DNA from: Bin87 sp965220095
GTDB taxonomy: Bacteria; Chloroflexota; Dehalococcoidia; Lucifugimonadales; UBA3495
NCBI GenBank assembly: GCA_965220095.1
Contig: OZ244805.1
Location: 744,001-808,000 of the forward strand
Length of the DNA: 64,000 bases
Direction: 5' to 3'
The notes below the pieces were generated by a model. It saw only the letters and a list, made by a program, of their open reading frames with translations, was not told the origin of the DNA and did no database searches. The translations under genes and the position numbers were made by a program. Shown here piece after piece: positions 1 through 8,334 of the stretch. The stretch's first letter is position 1; each line of letters opens with the position of its first letter.

Positions 1-13
1 CGTAAGCCTCTTA

Positions 14-894
14 GAGGGCGTGTGACAATGGGCCAAATATGCACCCTCGGGTTCTTGGGGTGTGGGAGAGGTGCTGGTTACCCTGGGGGCATGAGTAGAA
101 AACCTTATCCCTGCGATTTGACCGACGCCCAGTGGGAGGAATTAGCTCCCCTCCTGCCGCCTGACACCACCAGAGGCCATCCCGAACCACGGACCTGCGG
201 GAGGTGGTCAACGGCATTCTGTACGTGCTGCGCGGCGGCATACCCTGGCGGCTGATGCCCCATGACCTGCCACCTTGGGGCACGGTCTGGTGGTATTTTC
301 GGAAGTGGCGGGATGACGGGACTTGGGAACGGGTTGAGGAGACGTTGCGGGCCCGAGTTCGGGAAGCTGCGGGCCGGGAGGCCACGCCCAGCGCAGCCAT
401 CATCGACAGCCAGTCAGTAAAGACCACTGAAAAAGGGGGCCGCGGGGCTATGACGCGGGTAAACGGGTTGCCGGACGCAAGCGGCACATTGTAGTGGACA
501 CCATGGGATTGCTCCTGGCCGTGGTGGTGCATGCTGCCAGCATTCAGGACCGGGACGGCGCCAGGCTGGTGTTGGCCAAACTGTTGGGTCGGTTTCCCAG
601 ATTGCGGGTGATCTGGGCCGATGCTGGCTACGCTGGTCAATTGGTGGCCTGGGCTTGGGCCACTGGTGGATGGCTGCTGACCGTGGTACGTCGGAAACCG
701 GATAGCCATCACTTCGAGGTGTTGCCCCGCCGGTGGGTGGTGGAACGCACCCTGGCCTGGCTCAGTCGATGCCGACGGCTCGCGAAGACTATGAGGAGCG
801 CACGGAGAGCAGCGAAGCCTGGGTGCATATCGCCATGGTCCACCTGATGCTCAAACGGCTCCAGCCCTCCTGAACCTATTTGTCACACGCCCTC
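14..894 (+). mobile_element. IS5-family insertion sequence, IS-A copy 1
   Basis: The element has perfect 15-bp terminal inverted repeats (GAGGGCGTGTGACAA at the left, its complement at the right) and a TTA target duplication at 11-13 and 895-897. The 3-bp TNA duplication and the DDE transposase fit the IS5 family. It is 881 bp long and nearly identical to the copy at 2464-3345. It lies in the tail of the decayed RCC1-repeat gene. Confidence 0.9.
91..873 (+). pseudogene. IS5-family transposase, frameshifted (IS-A copy 1)
   Basis: The start MSRKPYPCDLTDAQWEEL, the central IIDSQSVKTTEKGG and the block RKRHIVVDTMGLLL are hallmarks of IS5-type DDE transposases. The frame breaks near 196 (the RTCGRWST reading should shift to the DLREVVNGILYVL frame) and again near 455, where one base is missing before GYDAGKRVAG. 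A third lesion near 779 (a one-base deletion relative to copy 2) scrambles the C-terminus. The gene is read here in three frames, so no full-length product is expected unless frameshifting occurs. The first two lesions are shared with copy 2. Confidence 0.85.
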
Positions 895-988
895 TTACGC
901 AGATTGTCCTTCACGGCGGCGTGGCTTGTCCGAATGAATTATCTCCTCAGCAAACTACGCTCCCATCGGTTTTTACCCCACAGGTATG

Positions 989-2460
989 CTGGACTTTCCG
1001 CATTTCAAGCGGCGTAAGCCAGGGAATCGACAAGTCGGTGGTACAGAGCGACCGGGAGTTCCTGCGTATCGGGGTCGACGGCCGACGTTGAAAAACCCTC
1101 CGAGGCCAGCCACAGGTGGCGTCGCACCAGGGCAATGGCGTCCACGAAGGTCGGCAACGGCTTGTCGTACCAGGCCGCTCGGCGCTGGGTCATGGGGCGC
1201 TGTTTTTGCAACCCGTGGGCGGCCAGGGTGGTCCAGGAGAAGATTCCCAGCAGGACGGGCGTGGTGCGGGCGATGGCCAGGTCGGACCACTGGCGTTGGG
1301 TTTCCAGGCCCAGGTGGGTCCGCACCTCCTGAAAGGTAACTTCCAGTTGCCAGCGCAGAACAAACCATTCCAGGATCTGGGTCGGGTCCGCGGCGGGGTC
1401 GGTGCACAGCAAGGCCTGGGTGGCGAAGGAGCCCTGGGGATCCCGGATCAGCACCCAGCGGATGCGGACTGGAGACTTGCCGGAGCGGTACCAGACCGCC
1501 GTTTGCGACGTGAGTTCCACCGTGCGGGTGGCGCCGTCATACCAGGCCACGGCCACGCTGGCCCAAGTTGCCTGGGGCTGGTCAAGGAGGACTTTCAGCG
1601 CGGGTCGCCGCGCGCCTTTCAGCGGCGGGCGGCCGTTCTGACCCGGCTGACGGGCTGGCGCGGGCGCATAGAGAGCGGCGTCCAGCCGTAGTCTGGCAAT
1701 GAGGGTAACGGGTTCACGGAGGGATTGGCAGCAGTGGAGCAGGTCCAGCACGGCGTAGCTGTTGTCGCCCACCAGCGCCAGTGGACGTTGGGGCAGCCAG
1801 CGTGGTTCGGCAGGCTCACCATGAGCGGGGTTGCAGGATCATCTGTCGCGCCCAGTCGGTGAGCTTCTTGTGCCGACGTCCCTGCTGTTGTACCGGGTCG
1901 ATGGCGCCAGCACGGTGAGCGCCGGCAAGGCCCAATGGCGTCCGGCCCAAGGCACGTGGCCCAGCCACATCAGGGAGATCCAGCGCAGGCCGCTGGCCTT
2001 GACCAGTTGGCTCCGGCTGGAACGCACCGCGTCGCGGTAGATGCCCCGACCTTTGATCTTGGCGCCGCGACGCCGCTCCAGGGTTTCGTCGATGCCGAAG
2101 ACCAAGGGGCCATCCCCACCATCAAGGTGCTGGAGCAGCAACACCAAGAGGATGCGCGCCGCTGCACGGGGCGACCACACCGCCCGGTTGAGCACCTCAT
2201 GGTAGCGGGCGTAATCGCGGTGATCGCTGCGGCCCATGACCCGCAGGGCCGCGGCGACGGTGCGCTGACCCGGGGTCAGGATCGCGCCCACCAGCAGTAC
2301 CTGGGCTTTCCGCCAGGTCGGGTTGGTAAACAGCGTTGCGAAGGGAATGAGTATGGATACAATGGCATTGGGCAGGGTAAGCATAGCTGGGCCTTTAGTG
2401 AGATTTTGGTCAGGCCAGCTTACCCTGTCTTTATACTTTTTCTAAATTATGCGTAAAGCC
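989..2460 (-). mobile_element. IS701-like insertion sequence (degenerate)
   Basis: The left end (CTGGACTTTCCGCAT) and the reverse complement of the right end (TAGGCTTTACGCAT) form an imperfect inverted repeat. The flanking GTATG at 984-988 and at 4322-4326, beyond two later insertions, looks like a 4-5-bp target duplication within a His-Thr codon pair of the RCC1 gene. The right boundary is blurred because IS-A copy 2 was inserted at or next to it. Confidence 0.7.
1005..2384 (-). pseudogene. DDE transposase (IS701-like), frameshifted
   Basis: The first part (2384 down to about 1870) reads MLTLPNAIVSILIPFATLF and includes the catalytic-type motif FGIDETLERR. The second (1772 to 1005) reads GDNSYAVLDLLHCCQ and ends with FVLRWQLEVTFQEVRTHLG, the C-terminal signature of this DDE superfamily. 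Between them the frame breaks at least twice: after the TRY codons, where the QQGRRHKKLTDWARQMILQ reading is in another frame, and again before LPQRPLALVGDN. A TGA also falls in that stretch. The copy is dead unless complemented in trans. Confidence 0.8.
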
Positions 2461-2463
2461 TAA

Positions 2464-3345
2464 GAGGGCGTGTGACAATGGGCCAAATATGCACCCTCGG
2501 GTTCTTGGGGTGTGGGAGAGGTGCTGGTTACCCTGGGGGCATGAGTAGAAAACCTTATCCCAGCGATTTGACCGACGCCCAGTGGGAGGAATTAGCTCCC
2601 CTCCTGCCGCCTGACACCACCAGAGGCCATCCCGAACCACGGACCTGCGGGAGGTGGTCAACGGCATTCTGTACGTGCTGCGCGGCGGCATACCCTGGCG
2701 GCTGATGCCCCATGACCTGCCACCTTGGGGCACGGTCTGGTGGTATTTTCGGAAGTGGCGGGATGACGGGACTTGGGAACGGGTTGAGGAGACGTTGCGG
2801 GCCCGAGTTCGGGAAGCTGCGGGCCGGGAGGCCACGCCCAGCGCAGCCATCATCGACAGCCAGTCAGTAAAGACCACTGAAAAAGGGGGCCGCGGGGCTA
2901 TGACGCGGGTAAACGGGTTGCCGGACGCAAGCGGCACATTGTAGTGGACACCATGGGATTGCTCCTGGCCGTGGTGGTGCATGCTGCCAGCATTCAGGAC
3001 CGGGACGGCGCCAGGCTGGTGTTGGCCAAACTGTTGGGTCGGTTTCCCAGATTGCGGGTGATCTGGGCCGATGCTGGCTACGCTGGTCAATTGGTGGCCT
3101 GGGCTTGGGCCACTGGTGGATGGCTGCTGACCGTGGTACGTCGGAAACCGGATAGCCATCACTTCGAGGTGTTGCCCCGCCGGTGGGTGGTGGAACGCAC
3201 CCTGGCCTGGCTCAGTCGATGCCGACGGCTCAGCAAAGACTATGAGGAGCGCACGGAGAGCAGCGAAGCCTGGGTGCATATCGCCATGGTCCACCTGATG
3301 CTCAAACGGCTCCAGCCCTCCTGAACCTATTTGTCACACGCCCTC
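2464..3345 (+). mobile_element. IS5-family insertion sequence, IS-A copy 2
   Basis: It has the same 15-bp inverted repeats as copy 1 and is flanked by a TAA target duplication at 2461-2463 and 3346-3348. At 882 bp it is one base longer than copy 1. It abuts the IS701-like element on its left and IS-B copy 1 on its right, with only the 3-bp duplication between it and IS-B. Confidence 0.9.
2541..3324 (+). pseudogene. IS5-family transposase, frameshifted (IS-A copy 2)
   Basis: It carries the same two frame breaks as copy 1 (equivalent to 196 and 455), but its C-terminal part is intact from VVDTMGLLLAVVVHAA to LMLKRLQPS. Only two other differences from copy 1 were seen: a Ser codon in place of Cys near residue 8, and the CAGCAAAGAC stretch near 3231. 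The C-terminal RRWVVERTLAWLSRCRRL motif holds the third acidic residue of the DDE triad. Shared lesions mean either that the element spread after they arose or that they are bypassed. Confidence 0.85.
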
Positions 3346-3348
3346 TAA

Positions 3349-4319
3349 GAGCCTATCCTAATAACCCAGCAGCTCTGAGGGCGGTGAGGGCGCAGGCGAA
3401 ATGAAGAAAGGCGATGTAGTTCTCAGGGGACTTGTCCCAGCGGACCAGGATGCGCCGGAAGCGGTTCAGCCAGCTGTGCGAGCGTTCCACGACCCAGCGC
3501 CGGGCTTTGAATCCAGCTGCTCTTTTGATGGCCTTGGCCTCCTCGCCCCGGCTGCGGATGTGAGCGGTGAAGCCAAACTCGTCCAGGGTGCGGCGCACCT
3601 CGTCAAAGTCATAGCCTTTGTCCAGGCACATACCCTGGGGTTGGTCCGGAGTGGGCGCTGGTCGGGGCACCGGCAGGCTGTCCACCGTGGCCCGCACCAG
3701 TTTCATGTCATGACGGTTGGCTCCGTCCACCGCCAGCCCCACCGGAATGCCCTCAGCTTCGGTCAACAGGCTGCGCTTGACGCCGCCTTTACCTCGGTCA
3801 GTGGGATTGGGGCCGGTTTTTTTCCCCGCCCAAGGGCGATTTGGTCATGGCGCCGTCCATACTCAGCCAACTCCAGTCCAGCCCCTTCAGTTCGTCATAG
3901 CGTTCCAGTCCCACCCGCCACAGCTCCAGGAACACTCCAGCGGCAACCCATTCCTGAAAGCGCAGGTGGGCGGTGGACCCGGAACAGATGCCCGTGGCGT
4001 CCAGGGCTTTCCACTGGCAGCCGGTGCGCAGCACGTAGAAGATGCCATTGGCGCAGGTGCGGTCGGGAACCCGGGGCCGGCCGCCGCCGAATCGGTGGGT
4101 GTTCACATGCTCGGGGATCAGGGGCGCCAGCACCTCCCAGAGCTCGTCGGAGATCTGGAACGCGCCGGTGGTGGGATTGGTCTTGGTGGCTGGGCCAGCA
4201 CGCTTCGGACGTGGCGGCTTGGTATCTTTCGCTTTGGTCATTGCCCCAGTCTAGACGCAACCCCCGCTTTCCTTCCCGCAACGCCCCTGCAAGTTTCCAC
4301 CAGTTTTTAGGATAGGCTC
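3349..4319. mobile_element. IS5-family insertion sequence, IS-B copy 1
   Basis: The element is 971 bp with perfect 13-bp inverted repeats (GAGCCTATCCTAA). Its left flank is TAA and its right flank is TTA, so the expected TNA target duplication is imperfect here. It seems identical to the copy at 25418-26388. It interrupts an RCC1 repeat at the codons for HT. Confidence 0.9.
3353..4241 (-). CDS. IS5-family transposase, two overlapping frames (IS-B copy 1)
   Basis: Frame one (4241 to 3798) begins MTKAKDTKPPRPKRAG and carries FQISDELWEVLAPLIPEH and the catalytic-type MDGAMTKSPLGGEK. Frame two continues as GPNPTDRGKGG and ends with RRWVVERSHSWLNRFRRIL, which has the DDE glutamate. The two frames join at a run of seven A (T on the plus strand, 3817-3823), so the full protein needs a +1 (or -2) shift by ribosomal or transcriptional slippage. 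The identical arrangement in the other copy argues that this is the normal mode of expression. DDE transposases of this type cut at the ends and duplicate TNA. Confidence 0.85.
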
Positions 4320-5065
4320 TTAGTATGCCCTTGGTTGGTGCTGACCTGCCGAAACTCTCCGTCTGGCGGTGTGGCTTGTCCATACTCATCATCGCCCCAG
4401 CAGACGACCCCGCCGTCGGTCTTCACCCCACAGATATTCGAACTTCTGGTGCTGACTTGCTGAAAAGTCCCTGCCAGCGGCGTGTCTGTTCCGTGCACAC
4501 TCCAACAAATGAGCCGACCGTTGGTCTGTACGCCACAGGTGGTTCCGTAGCTTGTGCTGACTTGCTGAAAGGTTCCCGTCGGCGGCGTAGCCTGCCCGGA
4601 ATGATTGCTGCCCCAGCAGGCGACACCACCGTCGGTTTTCACTCCACAGGTGTACTGTGCCGCGGCACTGACCTGCTGGAAGGTTCCCGTAGGCGGCGTG
4701 GCTTGCCCCTCGGCGTCATCGCCCCAGCAGATCACCAGCCCATCCGTCTTTATCCCACAAGTATGATACCAGCCCGCGCTGACCTGCTGAAATTTTCCAT
4801 CTGGTGCGATGGCCTGCCCGGTGAGTGCACCAAAATTATTAGTGTTGCTGCCCCAGCAAATTACATCCCCATTGGTCTTCACTCCGCAGGTATGCTCACC
4901 GCCCGCGCTAACCTGCTGAAATTTTCCCGTCGGCGACACAGATTGCCCTGTAATATCTTTGCCCCAGCAAATGACGAGACCGTCGGTTTTCACCCCACAG
5001 GAGTACCATGGACCGGCGCTGACCTGTTGGAAACGTTCTCTCACTGGTTCTTGGATTTGCCCTAG

Positions 5066-6485
5066 TACTACAGTCGCAGATTTGACAGGCGGCGTTTGTA
5101 ATGGCATTGCCGGGCTCTGGCTTGGTGGCGCCGTCTCCACCACGACCAGGACAGGATGAAATCAGGCAGTTGATTTTCCGTCCATACCAGTCGGGTGAGC
5201 AGCCGGCGCACCTCCGGGGCCGTTATGGGAATCAGCGCTTCATCGGGACCGTAGCAGCCCCCTTTTCTCCTGGTTCCATCGCTTGATGCTTGATTACTGA
5301 CAGCTACGCCGGCGCCAGCATCGCCAAGGTGATGTGCCGGTACCAGCCGTCCCACCTCCGCACCTCATACTGGTCCAGTCCCACCTGCCCCTTGGCCTCC
5401 TCGAAACACTCCTCGATGGCCCACCGGGTCCCAGCCACCCTCACCAGTTCCTCCAAGGCCGTTCCCGCCGGGCCGAAGCATACGAAGTAAGCCAACTCCC
5501 CGGGCTGGGCAATGCTGCGCCGGGCCAGCAGCCAGTAGCCCTTGCCCGGCTCCCCAAGAGGCAGTATTTCCACGACGGCCCAATCGTCTGCTCAAGGCAA
5601 TCGTAGACCCGTGGCCCCTTGGCCCCATCGCCCGCACTGCAGCTGGTCCAACCCAACTCGTCAACCTGCGACGTCAGCCGGTCAGCCCGCACCTGACACA
5701 GGCCCTGGTCCGTCCAGACCCACAGCTGCTCGTTGCTCCTGATGGCCAGCACGTGGGGAATTCCCGCTCGCTCCAGCCACCGCCGCAGCTTGCGGTCGTT
5801 GCCATAGACCTCATCTCCAGCAACCCAGCCGAAGGGGACTCCTGATTCCAGCGCCCGCTTCAGCATTAGCTGGGCCAGTTGCGGCTTGGTCCGAAAGCCG
5901 ACACTCTCCGGCGCCCCAGCCTCCCCCCGCCGCTCCCAGTCTTCCGCCCACACCTGGGGCAGGTACAATTCCCGGTCCAGCAGGGTTCTGCCCCTGGCGC
6001 TGGCATAGGCCAGAAAAACGCCAATCTGACAGTTCTCGATCCGCCCCGCCGTCCCGCTGTACTGCCGCTGCACCCCCACCGACTGCTCCCCTTTCTTGAG
6101 GAATCCGGTCTCGTCCACCACCAGCACCGCGTCAGCGGCGGACCGATGCTCCACCACGTAGGATTTCAGGTCATCACGAACCAGGTCCGCATCCCACCGA
6201 TAGTTGTACAACAGGCGCTGCACCCCGTCGGGAGTGGCGTCGCCCGCCTGCTCCGCCAACTGCCACCCGTTCTTGCGCTCTACGGAACTGACCAGTCCCC
6301 GCAAGTAGTCCAGTACCCGCCGGCGAGGCTCCGGGCGCCGGAACCGTCCGGCAATGCAGGAATGAACCTGCTCAATCCCTTCGGCCCAGCGGGCCACTTC
6401 CGCCAGTTCCTCCTCACGCCCCGTCACCGCCGCACCCCCTCACCGGATAATGGCCTATTTTACCCGATAATCTGCGACTGTAGTA
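5066..6485 (-). mobile_element. IS701-family insertion sequence
   Basis: Perfect 17-bp inverted repeats (TACTACAGTCGCAGATT) bound a 1420-bp element flanked by the 4-bp target duplication CTAG (5062-5065 and 6486-6489), which is the preferred IS701 target. It is inserted between the membrane helix and the repeat region of the RCC1-type gene. Confidence 0.92.
5068..6427 (-). pseudogene. IS701-family transposase (SRSO17-like DDE), frameshifted
   Basis: The main frame (6427 to 5580) starts MTGREEELAEVARWAE and includes VLVVDETGFLKKG and GWVAGDEVYG, the conserved DDE blocks of IS701 transposases. The frame then breaks near 5590. It resumes as ILPLGEPGKGYWLLARRS through GTRWAIEECFEEAKGQVGL (5573 to 5310), and breaks again near 5310 before AVSNQASSDG and the C-terminal tail. 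The two breaks make it inactive as read. Confidence 0.82.
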
Positions 6486-7269
6486 CTAGACTGGCGGAGG
6501 GGATAGGAGCCGGCGTGGGGGCGGTCAGAGTCGCTACAACCGCCGCTGCTATAGTAGCCCCCCACGTCAGGGACTGGCTCAGCGGTGGTTGCGGCTGCTT
6601 GAGGAGACCATTGTCGCAAATACATGACGCCAAAGAAGATGGTTACCGAGATTGTGATGAGCACGGCGAGTGCAAGAAGCATCGAAGTAACGATGGATTT
6701 CCGGGTGCGTTTTCGCGGCGCCGGTGGACTCTCTACCTTATCCGCCTCAATATCTTCCGCTGCCGGTTTTCCTTCGGAACCCCGGCCGGAACCCCGGCGC
6801 CGTTCTTCTTCGCGTAGCCGGCGTGCTGCTTCCCGTGACCGTTCCCGCTCTTGCCTGCGCTGTTCTTCCTCCTCGCGTTGTCGTCGCGCTGTTTCCAGAT
6901 ATTGCTCTTGCGCCCGTCTCCACCGTTCTTAATTCTCGGGTTGCTGACGCGCCGTTTCCAGAGGTTGTTCTTGGGCTTGCCGCCGTCGTTCTTCCTCCAG
7001 CTGTCGAGCTGTTTCTTCGACCAGCCGCCGTGCGACTTCGTTCGATTGTTCTGGTTCGTATATGACCGGATAGTCTCGTTCTACTTCATACAAAGTGGAA
7101 CCAGAAGGTCGCGGCCGGCCTGCATTAATGTCCTGATATTCACGGCGACGCTATGCGCATTCCGCCGCCGCGCGCACTCATTACAACGGCAGGTATGATG
7201 GTGTCTTCTGTTCATCAAGTCATCGGATTTCCCGGAGCACGCCAAGGCAGAGTCGCCCGCACTCCATGC

Positions 7270-8157
7270 CTACGCCTCCGGGAACGGTATCAACCCCAGC
7301 ATATCCCGCGCCTGTTGCGGCGTGGCCGGCTCCCGTCCGTTGAGCCTGGCCATCGTCACCGCCCACTCGATGTATTGCGCGTTGGACGTGGGTTGTGGGT
7401 TGTTGGGCAGGAATGGGCTGTCTTCCATGCCGACCCGGATGTGCGCGCCGGTGGCGATGGCAATGGCGCAAAGCGGGAAGGTTTGACTGGTGCTGCTATG
7501 GGTCAGCCAGGTCGACTCCGGGTAGTGCTCGCGGATGGTGTCGGTAATCAGCGTGTAGTTGCGGGGTGAGCCGACCATGTTCAGTCGTCCGTCGCCCCAG
7601 TGGGCGCCGGGTTCCACGAGGAAATAGCGGCTGTCCCTGATGTAACCTTCGCGCATCAGCGTAAAGGCGGCGTTCAGGTTGCCGACATCGTGCACCGCCG
7701 GCTCTGGAAAGGTGCCTCGCTGATAGCAGGCGTCCAGGGTGGCCAATATGTCCTCAAATGAGTTGGGACTGGTAACGGTGCGTCGCTGACCCGTCTCCGG
7801 GTCCGGCACCCAGCGAGTGCCCGTGCCGAGGTTCAGCGATACCATCTCCACGGGTTGCGGAGTCTCCAGCAGGTAGCGCGTGACCGCCTCCACCGGGACG
7901 TGAGCCTGGCGTGCGGTGGTATGGTTCAGGGCGAGATCGCACTGGGCACGTATCATGGCGTCGGTCTGGGCGTACCAGGCCGGGTCGTAGCTAGTACCGC
8001 CGTCCGGAGTGCGGGCGTGGATATGCACGATGGATGCCCCGGCTTCGTAGCACCGAACGGCCTCCTGCGCCACCTCCTCGGGAGTCCACGGAACGTTGGG
8101 ATTATCTTCGCGTCCGCGACTACCGTTCAGGCACCCTTTGATGATAATTGTGTCCAT
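7270..8157 (-). CDS. BKACE-family beta-keto acid cleavage enzyme (DUF849)
   Basis: This 295-residue protein begins MDTIIIKGCLNGSRGRED. The zinc-site motif VHIHAR and the later GMEDSPF are characteristic of the BKACE family. These are TIM-barrel enzymes that condense a beta-keto acid with acetyl-CoA and split it into acetoacetate and a new CoA ester; 3-keto-5-aminohexanoate cleavage enzyme is the type member. The substrate cannot be told from sequence. The start was placed at the ATG at 8157 because the protein aligns from MDTIIIKG; the upstream open frame is antisense to the next gene. It is transcribed divergently from the molybdopterin enzyme, with a 177-bp spacer. Confidence 0.85.
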   Translation of the reverse strand: MDTIIIKGCLNGSRGREDNPNVPWTPEEVAQEAVRCYEAGASIVHIHARTPDGGTSYDPAWYAQTDAMIRAQCDLALNHTTARQAHVPVEAVTRYLLETPQPVEMVSLNLGTGTRWVPDPETGQRRTVTSPNSFEDILATLDACYQRGTFPEPAVHDVGNLNAAFTLMREGYIRDSRYFLVEPGAHWGDGRLNMVGSPRNYTLITDTIREHYPESTWLTHSSTSQTFPLCAIAIATGAHIRVGMEDSPFLPNNPQPTSNAQYIEWAVTMARLNGREPATPQQARDMLGLIPFPEA

Positions 8158-8334
8158 AATTGCCCGCCCTTTGGGTTCAGTTTTGAGTTGCATCGCAATC
8201 GGAAAAGGCCGGCTGCCGGTGTACCGGCTGCCGGGTGCGTATGCTATCATACCCGCAGCGGGCCCGCGGGACCCTGTACGGCGTGCGGGCCGCTGTGCAG
8301 TTTGAACGGGCTGTATAAATTTCAGGAGGAAACG

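Larger units (their letters stand above)
898..7215 (-). pseudogene. Zinc-ribbon/coiled-coil/TM protein with RCC1-like repeats, destroyed by IS insertions
   Basis: This gene ran leftward from about 7215. The N-terminal part (6490-7215) encodes a small cysteine cluster (HTCRCNEC), a long Glu/Arg/Gln-rich coiled coil and a membrane helix beginning MLLALAVLITISVTIFFGVM. The next surviving part (4320-5061) carries about eight repeats of 37-39 residues with the core TCGVKTDG..ICWG, typical of RCC1-like beta-propeller blades. A last blade (HTCGVKTDGSVVC) survives at 898-988. Besides five IS insertions there is a frameshift near 7155, a stop at 6929-6931, a +1 mismatch across the IS at 5066-6485 and two in-frame stops in the last blade. 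The original product was probably a membrane-anchored surface protein of unknown function. Confidence 0.8.

Noticed and set aside
3401..4315. 304-residue plus-strand ORF inside IS-B
   Set aside because: It is antisense to the transposase and repeated only because the IS is repeated.
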